Assembly (NCBI RefSeq): GCF_008638305.1
Contig: NZ_VTPZ01000008.1
Location: 1-64,000 of the forward strand
DNA length: 64,000 bases
Source of the DNA: Pseudomonas profundi
Lineage (GTDB): Bacteria > Pseudomonadota > Gammaproteobacteria > Pseudomonadales > Pseudomonadaceae
Direction: 5' to 3'
In this document: piece by piece, positions 26,007 through 35,592 of the stretch
How positions within the stretch are numbered: the stretch's first letter is position 1
Layout of the letters: every line of letters starts with the position of its first letter
Program-made: the position numbers and the translations under genes
Notes under the pieces: generated by a model
Told to the model about the DNA's origin: nothing
Database searches by the model: none
The model's input: only the letters and a program-made list of their open reading frames with translations

Positions 26007-26831
26007 ATGTCCACCCTGAGCGTCAACCAGAACAAACTGCAGAAACGTCTGCGCCGCCTCGCTGCCGAAGCCGTTACCGACTACGGCATGATCGAGGAGG
26101 GCGACAAGATCATGGTGTGTCTGTCCGGCGGCAAGGACAGCTATACGATGCTGGACATGCTGCTGCATCTGCAGAAGGTCGCGCCTATCCGTTTTGAGCT
26201 GGTCGCGGTGAACCTTGATCAGAAGCAGCCGGGTTTTCCGGAAGACGTTCTCCCGGCTTACCTTGATCAGGTTGGCGTGCCGTACCATATCCTCGAGCGC
26301 GACACCTATTCCATCGTCAAGGAGAAGGTGCCGGAGGGTAAGACCACCTGCTCGCTGTGCTCGCGTCTGCGGCGCGGCAATCTTTACACCTTTGCCGATG
26401 AGATCGGCGCAACGCGCGTGGCCCTCGGGCATCATCGCGACGATATCGTCGAAACCTTCTTTCTGAACATGTTCTACGGTGGCACGCTCAAGGCAATGCC
26501 GCCGAAGCTGCTGTCGGATGATGGTCGCAATGTGGTGATCCGGCCGCTGGCGTACTGCAGCGAGAAGGACATCGAGGCTTACTCACGGCTGCGCGAATTT
26601 CCGATCATTCCGTGCAATCTCTGTGGTTCACAGGAAAACCTGCAGCGCAAAGTCGTCAAGCAAATGCTGCAGACCTGGGAGCGGGAAAACCCCGGCCGGA
26701 TTGAAAGCATCTTCCGCTCGCTGCGTCATGTGCATCCTTCCCAGCTGGCCGATGCCAAATTGTTCGACTTCGCCAGCTTGAAGATTGACGATCAGGCCAC
26801 CCCACGTTTTCTCAATGTCATGAACGTCTGA
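26007..26831 (+). CDS. ttcA: tRNA 2-thiocytidine synthetase TtcA
   Basis: A 274-residue cytoplasmic enzyme that introduces sulfur at cytidine 32 of tRNA, with ATP and a 4Fe-4S cluster. The PP-loop is [11 protein letters not shown] (about residue 40). The cluster ligands are the two Cys of [12 protein letters not shown] (about 115-120) and Cys of [14 protein letters not shown] (about 205). [12 protein letters not shown] is the second conserved block. Length and motifs are standard. The stop overlaps the start of the Tag-like gene by one base, so the two are translated together. Confidence 0.97.
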   Translation: MSTLSVNQNKLQKRLRRLAAEAVTDYGMIEEGDKIMVCLSGGKDSYTMLDMLLHLQKVAPIRFELVAVNLDQKQPGFPEDVLPAYLDQVGVPYHILERDTYSIVKEKVPEGKTTCSLCSRLRRGNLYTFADEIGATRVALGHHRDDIVETFFLNMFYGGTLKAMPPKLLSDDGRNVVIRPLAYCSEKDIEAYSRLREFPIIPCNLCGSQENLQRKVVKQMLQTWERENPGRIESIFRSLRHVHPSQLADAKLFDFASLKIDDQATPRFLNVMNV

Positions 26832-27511
26832 TGCCTGAACTGCGCAGTTATACCTGGCTGGAAGAGTATTGCCTGAACCGCTTCGGCTCGCGTACTGCGC
26901 TGGAGGCGCGATTGCCGGTGCCGGCAAGTGACAAGCAGCTGCGTCAGCTGAGCAACGACCGCTATCTGTCGACCCTGGCGCTGCGTGTATTCCGCGCAGG
27001 TCTGAAACACAGCCTGGTCGATGCCAAGTGGCCGGCCTTCGAACAAGCGTTCTTCGGGTTCGATCCGGAAAAGGTCGTATTGATGGGCGCCGAGCATATT
27101 GAGCGGATGATGCAGGACACCCGGCTGATACGGCATCTCGGCAAGCTCCGCAGTGTGCCGCGCAACGCCCAGATGATCCTCGATATCAGTGCCGAACAGG
27201 GTTCGATGGGCAACTTCATTGCCGATTGGCCGGTCAGCGACATCACCGGGCTGTGGCGATTGATTGCCCGGCGTGGCAACCAGATGGGCGGATTATCGGC
27301 ACCGCGCTATTTGCGCATGCTCGGCAAGGATACTTTCGTACCCAGCAATGATGTGGTCGCGGCGCTCAAGGCGCAGGGTGTGGTCGATAAGGTACCGAGC
27401 AGCCAGCGTGACCTGGCGGCTACCCAGGACGCGTTCAATCAGTGGCACGCTGAAAGTGGCAGACCCATGTGTCAGCTATCTGTGATGTTGGGCCACACCG
27501 TGAACCATTGA
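26831..27511 (+). CDS. DNA-3-methyladenine glycosylase I-like protein
   Basis: A 226-residue protein of the Tag (adenine glycosylase) fold. SYTWLEEYCLNRFGS is the N-terminal region and NFIADWPVSDITGLWRLIARRGNQMGG lies where Tag has its helix-hairpin and product site. Tag removes 3-methyladenine from alkylated DNA. The Cys/His zinc ligands of E. coli Tag are not evident, so it is a diverged member as found in other Pseudomonas beside ttcA. Its first base overlaps the ttcA stop. Confidence 0.75.
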   Translation: MPELRSYTWLEEYCLNRFGSRTALEARLPVPASDKQLRQLSNDRYLSTLALRVFRAGLKHSLVDAKWPAFEQAFFGFDPEKVVLMGAEHIERMMQDTRLIRHLGKLRSVPRNAQMILDISAEQGSMGNFIADWPVSDITGLWRLIARRGNQMGGLSAPRYLRMLGKDTFVPSNDVVAALKAQGVVDKVPSSQRDLAATQDAFNQWHAESGRPMCQLSVMLGHTVNH

Positions 27512-27573
27512 TCTTGACCGGTTTGTGATGGCAGGGCAGTGTTACGCCCATGATCGGCTATCGAGACTGCTCC

Positions 27574-28062
27574 ATGCGTTTACCGGGTTTGATGATACTT
27601 GCTGCGGCGGTGGTACTGGTGGGCTGCTCCAGCGCGCCAAAAACCCATGCCCCCAATGTTAGCCCGGCCCCGCCTGCACCCTCAGGGCAGGCGTATGACG
27701 ACGTGATTTTCCACGCATTCAGTCTGCTCGGTACGCCTTATCGCTATGGCGGCATGTCTCCTGAGACGGGATTCGATTGCAGTGGGCTTATCAACTACGT
27801 TTATCGCGAATCGGCGGGCGTCAGCCTGCCCCGCACGACCTCCGGGCTCAGCGCATTACCCGCACAGAAATCCGCTCCGTTACAGCCTGGCGATCTGGTG
27901 CTGTTTTCCATGCAGGGCCGCAAGGTCAACCATGCCGGGATATACGTCGGCGACGGTCGGTTCCTGCATGCTCCTAGCACGGGTGGGCATGTACGCGTCG
28001 ACAGTTTGCAAGCCAGTCATTGGCAGCGCTGGTTCAGTGGCTCCCGTCGCGTACTGGACTGA
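27574..28062 (+). CDS. NlpC/P60 family lipoprotein peptidase
   Basis: A 162-residue lipoprotein with signal peptide and lipobox (LVGC, lipidated Cys near residue 17) followed by a short Pro-rich linker. The NlpC/P60 domain has catalytic Cys in GFDCSGLINYVY, His in VNHAGIYVGDGRFLH and a third residue in HAPSTGG. These enzymes cut D-Glu to diaminopimelate bonds in cell-wall peptides, like Spr/MepS. ATG 27574 fits the signal peptide; an upstream ATG at 27550 would spoil it. It follows the glycosylase gene by 62 bp. Confidence 0.92.
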   Translation: MRLPGLMILAAAVVLVGCSSAPKTHAPNVSPAPPAPSGQAYDDVIFHAFSLLGTPYRYGGMSPETGFDCSGLINYVYRESAGVSLPRTTSGLSALPAQKSAPLQPGDLVLFSMQGRKVNHAGIYVGDGRFLHAPSTGGHVRVDSLQASHWQRWFSGSRRVLD

Positions 28063-28080
28063 TCGCTACGACTTGAACCG

Positions 28081-28731
28081 TTAATGCGCGTGTTTGCGCA
28101 GCATTACGACATCCGCGCCTACGATCTCCAACTCCGCGCCCCAGCGCTCAGCCAGCCATTCAAAGGTCTGATCGCTGAAGAAGCTGATATGCGTCAGGTC
28201 ATTCTTGTAATGCCAGCTCTGGAATGCGTGCTGGTCGCGCACGCGCTTGGTCATGATCGCGAGCCAGCCGCCCGGTTTCAGGCATTGCCACAATGGATCC
28301 AGCTCGCACGCCGGCCGTGCCAGGTGCTCGACAACTTCAGTGGCTGTGATGAAATCCCATTGCTGCTCTAGCCGCTCAGGCGCCGGATGATAGTAGATGT
28401 CGTGCAGGGCAACACGATGGCCCTGATCTTCCAGCATGGCGGCAAGCGCCGGGGCAGGACCACAGCCAAAATCCAGACCTTCGCTACCGGGTGCCAGTCG
28501 AGCCAGCAACGGCTCGGCCAGGCGTGACAGAAAGCGGCGGTAGCCAGGCTCATGAGTATCGTTTTGATGCAGATCGTAGATCGCACGTTCGGCCTGGGTA
28601 CCGATGTGGTACTCGCGCGGAACATGCACCAGACCGCAGACGAAACAGTGATGATAGACGCGCCGTCGATCAGTACAGTAAAGCGAGGTCGGCGCATTGC
28701 ACAGCGGACATGGAAAGACGGAGGCATTCAC
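28081..28731 (-). CDS. SAM-dependent methyltransferase with N-terminal zinc ribbon
   Basis: A 216-residue protein. An N-terminal zinc-ribbon-like segment has FPCPLCNAPT and HCFVCGLVHV. The class I methyltransferase core has the SAM loop GLDFGCGPAPALAAML (about residue 85) and ITATEVVEHL. I start it at GTG 28731 because it overlaps the CPBP stop as GTGA; an ATG further upstream would overlap that gene by 60 bp. The substrate is unknown. It is the last gene of a three-gene minus-strand unit (patatin, CPBP protease, methyltransferase). Confidence 0.82.
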   Translation of the reverse strand: MNASVFPCPLCNAPTSLYCTDRRRVYHHCFVCGLVHVPREYHIGTQAERAIYDLHQNDTHEPGYRRFLSRLAEPLLARLAPGSEGLDFGCGPAPALAAMLEDQGHRVALHDIYYHPAPERLEQQWDFITATEVVEHLARPACELDPLWQCLKPGGWLAIMTKRVRDQHAFQSWHYKNDLTHISFFSDQTFEWLAERWGAELEIVGADVVMLRKHAH

Positions 28732-29471
28732 TGGATCGACACCAGCAACAGGGTCAACCCGTTGTACACCGCATGTGCCAGTACGCATAGCCAGAGCTGG
28801 TCATAACGCCAGCGCAGCCAGCCCAGAAACAGCCCCAGCAAACCAATGACCAGAACGCCACCGGGACTGTAGAAGCCGTGCAGTAGCGCAAAAATCAGAG
28901 TCGAAGCCGGCAAGGCGATCAGCATGCCTGGACGGGTCCGCGCCATGGCCTTGAGCAGCCACCCGCGGAAGATGAATTCTTCAGCCGCTGGCACCCAGAG
29001 CACCGCGAGCACCAGCGCCGCCAGCAACCTACCACCGGTCAGCTCGAGCAATGGCGTCACCGCCTGCGGCCTGGCTCCGTCTTCCGGGAGCAATACGCTA
29101 TCGGGTAAACGCAGATCGAACCAGCCAGCAAGCGGGTCGGCGGCATAGACCATGATCGCCGCACCCAGTATCGCCAGCAGCACGCCGCGCACATTCAGGT
29201 GCGAGCCAAACAACCAGCGCAGCGGCGAGTCGGGTTGCAATAGCCAGGCAATAAACAGGCTGCCGAGCATGACGGATGCCGCGAAGAGCGCATCCAGCAT
29301 CAGAAACTGGGTATCGATATGAAACTGGCTGCCGACGAAACGCATGATCCATGCCGCGACATAATGGCTCAGCAAACCAAGGCCACCGTAGAGCACCGCC
29401 AGGCGCACTAGAATGAGACCGTCGTCGAGCGCCGAGCGGCTGGGCCTGGGTAACCTGATGAATTGCAGCAT
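28728..29471 (-). CDS. CPBP family intramembrane metalloprotease
   Basis: A 247-residue membrane protein with about seven helices. The ABI/CPBP motifs are EEFIFRGWLLKA (Glu-Glu and Arg of motif 1), FALLHGFYS (His of motif 2) and LCVLAHAVYNGL (His and Asn of motif 3). These glutamate-type membrane proteases act on lipid-modified or peptide substrates; in bacteria the substrates are mostly unknown. It abuts the patatin gene with no gap and overlaps the methyltransferase start as GTGA, so it is in the same operon. Confidence 0.9.
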   Translation of the reverse strand: MLQFIRLPRPSRSALDDGLILVRLAVLYGGLGLLSHYVAAWIMRFVGSQFHIDTQFLMLDALFAASVMLGSLFIAWLLQPDSPLRWLFGSHLNVRGVLLAILGAAIMVYAADPLAGWFDLRLPDSVLLPEDGARPQAVTPLLELTGGRLLAALVLAVLWVPAAEEFIFRGWLLKAMARTRPGMLIALPASTLIFALLHGFYSPGGVLVIGLLGLFLGWLRWRYDQLWLCVLAHAVYNGLTLLLVSIQ

Positions 29472-30551
29472 CTATAGCGGCTGGATGCGGTCGATCAGCC
29501 GACCGCTATCAACTAGCTCGAGAAACTCATCGCCCAGACGAGCGCTTTCTGCCATTGCCGTGCGCCAATATTTTTCCCGGGCCGCGTCATCATCGAGAAA
29601 CCGGGTGAAGTCCTTGCGATCCGGTAACTTGCCGTAGGGCAGGGAAGCGAGATATTCACGTGACGGCGCTATCAACAGAACATCCTTCAGCTGCTGGAGG
29701 TTACCGCGCCGCCAGGGCAGCGTCTTGTCGAACCAGCCGGGTACAACCCGGTCAACGAAGTGTGGATAAAACACCACTCCGGGTGCCTGGTAGGGCAAAT
29801 CCAGGTGATAGTCCAGCAGCCCACCGTCCCGGTAGGCGCCAGCTGCCATACCGGGAATGTCACGCACGGCCTCCATCACCATCGGAATCGAACCCGATGC
29901 AAGCAAGGCCTGACGCATATTAGCGGCGCTCAGGTGGACGTGACTGCTGGTGAAGTCGAGCAGCTCGGCAAGCGGTGGCTGCAAGCGCGGGTCATGCAGA
30001 ATGACTCGTTCAAAGTAGTGCTTGAGGAAGCGGCGACCCAACAGGTTGGCGCCTATCACCCCGCTCAAGCCAAGCCCGAGGCGAGAACGGGAGTCGTGCT
30101 GCATCAGCCCCAGGCTTCTGACCACCACTACATTCAAATAGTAGAGCGGGTTGCGCAACATTTGCTCGAATTGATCGCCGAGCAGGTCATCGAGCATTAC
30201 GCCGCAACGCAGGCTGATTTCTGCAACGCTGATGCCCCGGGGAAACCGCTGCGTGGTATAGAGCTCCCCCAGTCGCTTCAAGCCGGCAACCGGGTCCGGC
30301 AGACAGGCCGCAGCGAACCGCCAGCTGCCAATCGAGGCGCCGATCAGACTGCGTGGCTGATCGGTGCGCGGAAGCCAGTCTCCAAAGAGCGCCAGGTCCA
30401 GCCCCTGGATACCCAACGCCTTGGGCCCGCCTGCGGCACCGGGAATCATGTGCACGTCCGCAGGTTGTAGTCCGTTCTGGCGGATGTGATCGATGGCGCT
30501 ATGGCCGGCCCGGAGTGTCAGTGCGGGGGAGGGAATGTGGATGGCGACCAT
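29472..30551 (-). CDS. Patatin-like phospholipase
   Basis: A 359-residue protein. The nucleophile elbow is LIGASIGSWRF (G-A-S-I-G, about residue 92), the oxyanion loop is GAAGGPKALG (about 37-46) and the catalytic Asp is in YRDGGLLDYHL (about 240), the Asp-Gly of patatins. It should hydrolyse acyl chains from lipids in the cytoplasm or at the membrane, as no signal peptide is visible. It is the first gene of the three-gene unit and directly abuts the CPBP protease. Confidence is high for the family, low for the substrate. Confidence 0.88.
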   Translation of the reverse strand: MVAIHIPSPALTLRAGHSAIDHIRQNGLQPADVHMIPGAAGGPKALGIQGLDLALFGDWLPRTDQPRSLIGASIGSWRFAAACLPDPVAGLKRLGELYTTQRFPRGISVAEISLRCGVMLDDLLGDQFEQMLRNPLYYLNVVVVRSLGLMQHDSRSRLGLGLSGVIGANLLGRRFLKHYFERVILHDPRLQPPLAELLDFTSSHVHLSAANMRQALLASGSIPMVMEAVRDIPGMAAGAYRDGGLLDYHLDLPYQAPGVVFYPHFVDRVVPGWFDKTLPWRRGNLQQLKDVLLIAPSREYLASLPYGKLPDRKDFTRFLDDDAAREKYWRTAMAESARLGDEFLELVDSGRLIDRIQPL

Positions 30552-30649
30552 GAAAGCGTTAAGTCTCTGTGCATGCCGGGAAAACGATTGGACCGTAATA
30601 TTACACGTCGAGGGGCTACAGGCGCAGCTTTGGGGGCGTTGAGTCGATA

Positions 30650-30818
30650 GGTTGGGTGCGGTAGCCAGACCTGGCGTAGCGCGGGCGCGCTACACCCCCA
30701 GGCTGGCCCGGACTTGCCGTCCTGGGGGTGGTGAGCGCCTAGGGCCGCGTCCGGACTCGCCGACGGGGTGGGTTGCGGTACCAAGGCTGGCGTAGCACAG
30801 GCGCGCTACACCCCCAGG
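30650..30818. repeat. Two ~53-bp REP-like repeats
   Basis: Copies at 30650-30702 and 30766-30818 share GGTTGGGTGCGGTA-type starts and an identical GCGCTACACCCCCAGG tail. Copy 1 contains a perfect hairpin GTAGCGCG-GG-CGCGCTAC (30676-30693); copy 2 retains only part of it. CCCCCAGG (30695-30702) also has its inverse CCTGGGGG at 30721-30728. They fill the gap between the OprD and patatin genes and have the look of repetitive extragenic palindromes. Confidence 0.7.
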
Positions 30819-30824
30819 ATTCGC

Positions 30825-32057
30825 TTACCGCAGCGCGATGGTGTAGTTGAGGATCAGGCGGTTCTCATCTATGGCGCCGGCTACGTCGGAGCGCACCATC
30901 GCGTTACGCCATTGAATCGAAACGTTCTTCAGAGCGCCGCTCTGGATGGTGTAGGTGAAGTCGATATCCCGTTCCCATTCCTTGTCTGCGCCAGCGATAT
31001 CGATATTGTCGCCGCTGACATAGCGCACCAGACCCTTGAGGCCGGGTACGCCGAGCGTGGCGAAATCCAGATCATAGCGGGCCTGCCAGGACTTCTCATC
31101 GGGGCGGCCGAAATCCAGAATCTGGATGTAGTTGGCGACATAGGGGTTACTCAGCGCTATGTAGGGGAACGCGGAGTCGCCATCGCTATGCTGATAGCCG
31201 AGCCGGAAGGTATGCGCACCGGTACCGGCCGAGAGCATCACGGATTTCATCTTGTTGTCGGTGCTGCCGGCTTCGATGTCGCTGTCGAAGTAGGCAAGGT
31301 TGGCACCCAGCTTCCAGTTGCCGAGCGTCACGTTATGCAGCAGGTTGATCATGTTCTGGTCGTAGACACCATCCAGATCACCCCGCCACAGACCCAGCGT
31401 GGTGGAGTCGGGGGACTGGGCGGGAAAAGTATAGGCCCCGCCGAAATAGTTGAAGCGGTCAGATGTGCCGCCAATGTTGGCGATCATGTCTTCGCGATTG
31501 GTGCTGTTCATCTGATTGAATTCGCGTAGCTGCGCTGCCTGTAGCGCCAGGCCGCTGATCTCGTTCATCGTCAGCGCCGCGCCGGTGTAGGTCTGGGGCA
31601 GCAAACGTATGTCGCTGGCCTGCAACACAGGGATAGACGGGGTCAGCCCACCTACTTTGAGTTCGGTCTCGGATATCTTGGCTTTGGCAGTGAAGGTGAT
31701 ATGGCTGTAACTGCCTGGACCTTCGTCCCCCAGTGCGCTGGGAAGCAACGCGGTGCCGGCGTGGTCATCATCTGACGCCAGCTTCAGACCAAGCGCCGCG
31801 TGAACGTCCAGCCCCAGCCCCTGGTCGCCGTGGCTATAGCCGGACTTGCCGCGGAAAATAAAGCCTTGGGCCCACTCTTCGGCCTGTGGACGTGCACCGG
31901 TATCGCGAAAATCCCGATTGAAATAGAAGTTGCGCAGTTGCAGCGAGCCGCTGGCATCGTCAACGAAGGGGGAGGCATGCGCTCCCGGAGAGGTAGGCAG
32001 GGTGAGCGAAAGGGCGACGGCAGCAGCCAGCGCACCGGGTTTACCAAGCTTTTTCAT
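30825..32057 (-). CDS. OprD family outer-membrane porin
   Basis: A 410-residue OprD-type beta-barrel protein with a signal peptide (MKKLGKPGALAAAVALSLTL, cleaved after AHA). The OprD start LQLRNFYFNRDFRD follows soon after, along with repeated Trp/Tyr strands and the terminal strand RLILNYTIALR. OprD channels are narrow and pass basic amino acids or small carboxylates; the specific substrate is not predictable. CAGGAG precedes ATG 32057. It is divergent from the antiporter-family gene with 352 bp between. Note that arginine-type substrates are known for the family, but no link to the guanidine locus can be shown. Confidence 0.88.
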   Translation of the reverse strand: MKKLGKPGALAAAVALSLTLPTSPGAHASPFVDDASGSLQLRNFYFNRDFRDTGARPQAEEWAQGFIFRGKSGYSHGDQGLGLDVHAALGLKLASDDDHAGTALLPSALGDEGPGSYSHITFTAKAKISETELKVGGLTPSIPVLQASDIRLLPQTYTGAALTMNEISGLALQAAQLREFNQMNSTNREDMIANIGGTSDRFNYFGGAYTFPAQSPDSTTLGLWRGDLDGVYDQNMINLLHNVTLGNWKLGANLAYFDSDIEAGSTDNKMKSVMLSAGTGAHTFRLGYQHSDGDSAFPYIALSNPYVANYIQILDFGRPDEKSWQARYDLDFATLGVPGLKGLVRYVSGDNIDIAGADKEWERDIDFTYTIQSGALKNVSIQWRNAMVRSDVAGAIDENRLILNYTIALR

Positions 32058-32409
32058 TATTATTCTCCTGATGGATGGTAGCGAACCGGCATCAGCCGGC
32101 GGCGCCACTCAATAAAGCACGCGTTTGGCATCCCGACCGTAAGACCTTGGTCGAATCCCTGGATAGGGCTGTCTCTTGCGAATGCAGGCGTTAGTACAGA
32201 TGTTGTCGTCAGGCACTGTTCTTGAGCGCTTGCGTGTTGGCTCGGGACGGATCCACTGATTCGCTGGCGGGAATTAGACTTTGGTAGGGTATGGCGCAAA
32301 TAACACCTAGGGGGTCATTTTTTGACAGCATTGGGGCTATGCGGCAGAGTACGCGCCCTTCAGCCAGCGCCGGTCTGGCAGTCTGCAATCAAATACAGGA
32401 ACTCCAACG
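32058..32409. other. 352-bp gap between divergent porin and antiporter genes
   Basis: Both promoters should lie here. A TTGACA hexamer at 32322-32327 (plus) has no convincing -10 partner. I see no coding frame with a ribosome-binding site and no RNA structure I recognise. Confidence 0.4.
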
Positions 32410-33729
32410 ATGAATGCCGTAGTCGTAGCTGTTGCAGTGATGCTGGTGCTGAGCTTGTGCAGGGTGCACGTAGTAGTCGCACTCATCCTCGGGGCGGTAA
32501 CCGGCGGGCTGGTGGGCGGGCTGGGGCTTGAGGCAACGCTGGAAGCTTTCCAGAACGGTCTGGGCAAAGGCGCCAACGTGGCCCTGAGTTACGCATTGCT
32601 CGGCGCCTTCGCTGTGGCGATCGCCAAATCCGGTCTCGCCCATGCACTGGCTGACCGCGCACTGGGCATGATCAACCAGCGCAACGAAGCGGGCCACGGT
32701 CTGCTCAAGATCATGTTGCTGGGTGTCATTCTGGCGGTGGCGTTATCATCCCAGAACATACTCCCGATCCATATCGCCTTCATTCCGCTGCTGGTCCCGC
32801 CACTGCTGATGGTCATGGCCAGGCTGAATCTGGACCGCCGGCTGGTGGCCTGCGTGCTGACCTTTGGTCTGATCACCCCTTATATGTTTCTACCTGTGGG
32901 TTTCGGCGGGATATTTCTGAATGACATCCTGCTGGCCAATCTCACCGAGAGCGGCGCCGATGTCAGCGAGGTCAACGTCATGCAGGCGATGGGCTTGCCG
33001 GCGCTGGGCATGTTGTGTGGCTTGCTGGTGGCAATCTTCATCAGTTACCGCCGCCCGCGCAGCTACGACGTCTCGCGGATCGAGCAAGCCGGCGGGGAGA
33101 GCGTAAGCTATAACCCGCTTTCGCTGGTTGTCGCTCTGCTTGCTGTGGCCGCTGCCTTCGTTGTGCAGTTGCTGCTTGATTCGATGATTATTGGTGCGCT
33201 TACCGGCTTTGTGATTTTTTCCGTGTCCGGCGTGGTGCGCTGGCGTGAAGCGGACGATGTCTTCACCGAAGGCATGAAAATGATGGCGATGATTGGCTTC
33301 ATCATGATTGCTGCGGCCGGCTTTGCCGAAGTCATGCGTGCCACCGGTTCGATCGAGACGCTGGTGGCGAGCTCCGCTGACATGATCGGTAACAGCAAGG
33401 GGCTGGCGACGCTGCTGATGTTGCTGGTCGGGCTGCTGATCACCCTGGGTATCGGCTCTTCATTCTCGACCATTCCCATCATTGCGGCCATCTACGTGCC
33501 GCTGGCGTTGCAGCTGGGTTTCAGCCCGCTGGCGATTGTCGCGCTGGTCGGTACAGCCGCGGCCCTGGGTGATGCGGGCTCGCCAGCGTCGGATTCAACG
33601 CTGGGGCCGACCGCCGGTCTCAACGTGGATGGCCAGCACAACCACATATGGGACACCGTGGTGCCGACCTTCCTGCATTACAACCTGCCACTGATTGCCT
33701 TCGGCTGGCTGGCGGTCATGGTGCTTTGA
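32410..33729 (+). CDS. Na+/H+ antiporter family protein (YuiF-like)
   Basis: A 439-residue inner-membrane protein with about 11 membrane segments. Conserved stretches are [23 protein letters not shown] and, near the C-terminus, [19 protein letters not shown], a signature of the Na+/H+ antiporter family that contains YuiF. Some members transport histidine or other amino acids rather than Na+, so ion exchange is not certain. It ends about 100 bp before argG, leaving room for a separate promoter. Confidence 0.85.
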   Translation: MNAVVVAVAVMLVLSLCRVHVVVALILGAVTGGLVGGLGLEATLEAFQNGLGKGANVALSYALLGAFAVAIAKSGLAHALADRALGMINQRNEAGHGLLKIMLLGVILAVALSSQNILPIHIAFIPLLVPPLLMVMARLNLDRRLVACVLTFGLITPYMFLPVGFGGIFLNDILLANLTESGADVSEVNVMQAMGLPALGMLCGLLVAIFISYRRPRSYDVSRIEQAGGESVSYNPLSLVVALLAVAAAFVVQLLLDSMIIGALTGFVIFSVSGVVRWREADDVFTEGMKMMAMIGFIMIAAAGFAEVMRATGSIETLVASSADMIGNSKGLATLLMLLVGLLITLGIGSSFSTIPIIAAIYVPLALQLGFSPLAIVALVGTAAALGDAGSPASDSTLGPTAGLNVDGQHNHIWDTVVPTFLHYNLPLIAFGWLAVMVL

Positions 33730-33829
33730 TCGGCATCCGCGCTGTGATTCCTCGCTGCCGGGCGCTAGAATAGCGCCTTTGACCGGCGCTCTCAGCGGCG
33801 ACGGAAATGAACCTTCAAGGGAGCGCGTA

Positions 33830-35047
33830 ATGACTGATGTGAAAAAAGTCGTCCTGGCCTATTCGGGCGGACTGGATACGTCGGTAATTCTCAAGTGGTT
33901 GCAGGACACTCACGATTGCGAAGTGGTTACCTTCACAGCCGATCTCGGCCAGGGCGAAGAGGTCGAGCCGGCCCGCGCCAAGGCCCAGGCCATGGGCGTC
34001 AAGGAAATCTACATTGATGACCTGCGCGAAGAGTTCGTGCGTGATTTCGTGTTCCCCATGTTCCGCGCCAACACCGTTTACGAAGGTGAGTACCTGCTGG
34101 GCACCTCCATTGCCCGACCGCTGATCGCCAAGCGTCTTATCGAAATCGCCAATGAAACGGGCGCAGACGCCATTTCCCATGGCGCTACCGGCAAGGGCAA
34201 CGATCAGGTGCGTTTTGAGCTCGGCGCCTATGCCCTCAAGCCCGGCGTCAAGGTTATCGCTCCCTGGCGCGAATGGGATCTGTTGTCCCGAGAAAAACTC
34301 ATGGATTATGCAGCCAAGCACGACATTCCGATCGAGCGCCACGGCAAGAAGAAATCGCCTTACTCGATGGATGCCAACCTGCTGCACATTTCCTATGAAG
34401 GTGGCGTGCTGGAAGATACCTGGGCCGAGCACGAAGAAGACATGTGGCGCTGGACCAAGTCGCCAGAAGCCGCGCCGGATACTCCGACCTACATCGAACT
34501 GACCTACAGCAAGGGTGACATCGTCGCCATTGATGGCAAACAGATGAGCCCGGCCGAAGTGCTGGCCTACCTGAACAAGGTTGGCGGCGAAAACGGCATC
34601 GGTCGTCTGGATATCGTCGAGAACCGTTTTGTCGGCATGAAATCCCGCGGCTGCTACGAAACTCCCGGCGGCACCATCATGCTCAAGGGGCACCGTGCGA
34701 TCGAGTCCATCTGCCTGGACCGCGAAGTTGCCCACCTAAAAGACAGCCTGATGCCCAAGTATGCCGAGCTGATCTACAACGGTTTCTGGTGGAGCCCTGA
34801 GCGCGTCATGATGCAGCAGATGATTGATGCATCGCAGCTCCACGTGAACGGTGTAGTGCGTCTGAAGCTCTACAAGGGTAACGTCATCGTTACCGGCCGC
34901 AAATCTGACGACTCGCTGTTCGATGCTGCCATCGCCACCTTCGAGGACGACGCTGGTGCCTATGATCAGGCTGATGCAGCCGGCTTCATCAAGCTGAATG
35001 CGCTGCGCATGCGTATCGCTGCTGGCAAGGGCCGTAAATTACTGTAA
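33830..35047 (+). CDS. argG: Argininosuccinate synthase
   Basis: A 405-residue enzyme joining citrulline and aspartate with ATP in arginine biosynthesis. The PP-loop-like [17 protein letters not shown] starts at residue 8; the citrulline/aspartate site is in [15 protein letters not shown] (about 115-130), and the later block has [18 protein letters not shown] 33830 has AAGGGAG upstream; an upstream in-frame start at 33695 overlaps the antiporter gene and is rejected. Length is standard. It is followed by a dispersed repeat and gloA. Confidence 0.98.
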   Translation: MTDVKKVVLAYSGGLDTSVILKWLQDTHDCEVVTFTADLGQGEEVEPARAKAQAMGVKEIYIDDLREEFVRDFVFPMFRANTVYEGEYLLGTSIARPLIAKRLIEIANETGADAISHGATGKGNDQVRFELGAYALKPGVKVIAPWREWDLLSREKLMDYAAKHDIPIERHGKKKSPYSMDANLLHISYEGGVLEDTWAEHEEDMWRWTKSPEAAPDTPTYIELTYSKGDIVAIDGKQMSPAEVLAYLNKVGGENGIGRLDIVENRFVGMKSRGCYETPGGTIMLKGHRAIESICLDREVAHLKDSLMPKYAELIYNGFWWSPERVMMQQMIDASQLHVNGVVRLKLYKGNVIVTGRKSDDSLFDAAIATFEDDAGAYDQADAAGFIKLNALRMRIAAGKGRKLL

Positions 35048-35084
35048 AGCCGTAAACACTGCTTGAGGCTGTAGGCTGGAGGAT

Positions 35085-35160
35085 GATAGCCGTGCTGGCA
35101 CGAAGGTTGTCTTCCAGCTTCAAGCTTTCCAGCCCTAAGCCTTTAGCGAGGCTCCGAAGG
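35085..35160. repeat. AGCTTGAAGCTGGAAG-type dispersed repeat, copy 1
   Basis: CTTCCAGCTTCAAGC followed by TTTCCAGCCC lies 3' of argG. The inverse of the core occurs at 38980-39050 and a related piece at 48786-48868, each just past the end of a gene. Confidence 0.55.
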
Positions 35161-35167
35161 AGATTCT

Positions 35168-35572
35168 ATGCGCATCTTACACACCATGCTTCGCGTCGGT
35201 AACCTCGACAAATCCATTGCCTTCTACACCGAGGTGCTGGGTATGACGCTGCTGCGTCGCAAGGATGTTCCCGAAGGTCGATTCACTCTGGCCTTTGTCG
35301 GTTATGGCAACGAAGCAGAGAATGCCGTTCTCGAACTCACCCACAACTGGGACACCGATCATTACGTGCTGGGTACCGGTTACGGGCATATCGCTATCGA
35401 AGTGCATGATGTCTATAAGGCCTGTGAGCAGATCCGCGAAGCCGGCGGCAAGATCGTCCGCGAGCCGGGCCCGATGAAGCATGGCACCAGCGTGCTGGCC
35501 TTCGTCGAGGATCCGGACGGTTACCGCATCGAGTTACTCTCTGGTCGTTCGGAAACACCGAACGCGTCCTGA
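35168..35572 (+). CDS. gloA: Lactoylglutathione lyase (glyoxalase I)
   Basis: A 134-residue metalloenzyme that converts the methylglyoxal-glutathione adduct to S-lactoylglutathione. [25 protein letters not shown] at the N-terminus contains the first metal-ligand His; Glu in [12 protein letters not shown], His in [12 protein letters not shown] and Glu in [10 protein letters not shown] complete the site. The short length and missing insert match the Ni-type E. coli-like class. AGGAG precedes the ATG. It lies between argG and a membrane protein gene. Confidence 0.96.
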   Translation: MRILHTMLRVGNLDKSIAFYTEVLGMTLLRRKDVPEGRFTLAFVGYGNEAENAVLELTHNWDTDHYVLGTGYGHIAIEVHDVYKACEQIREAGGKIVREPGPMKHGTSVLAFVEDPDGYRIELLSGRSETPNAS

Positions 35573-35592
35573 GCCCTCCCGGGAGCGCAAAC

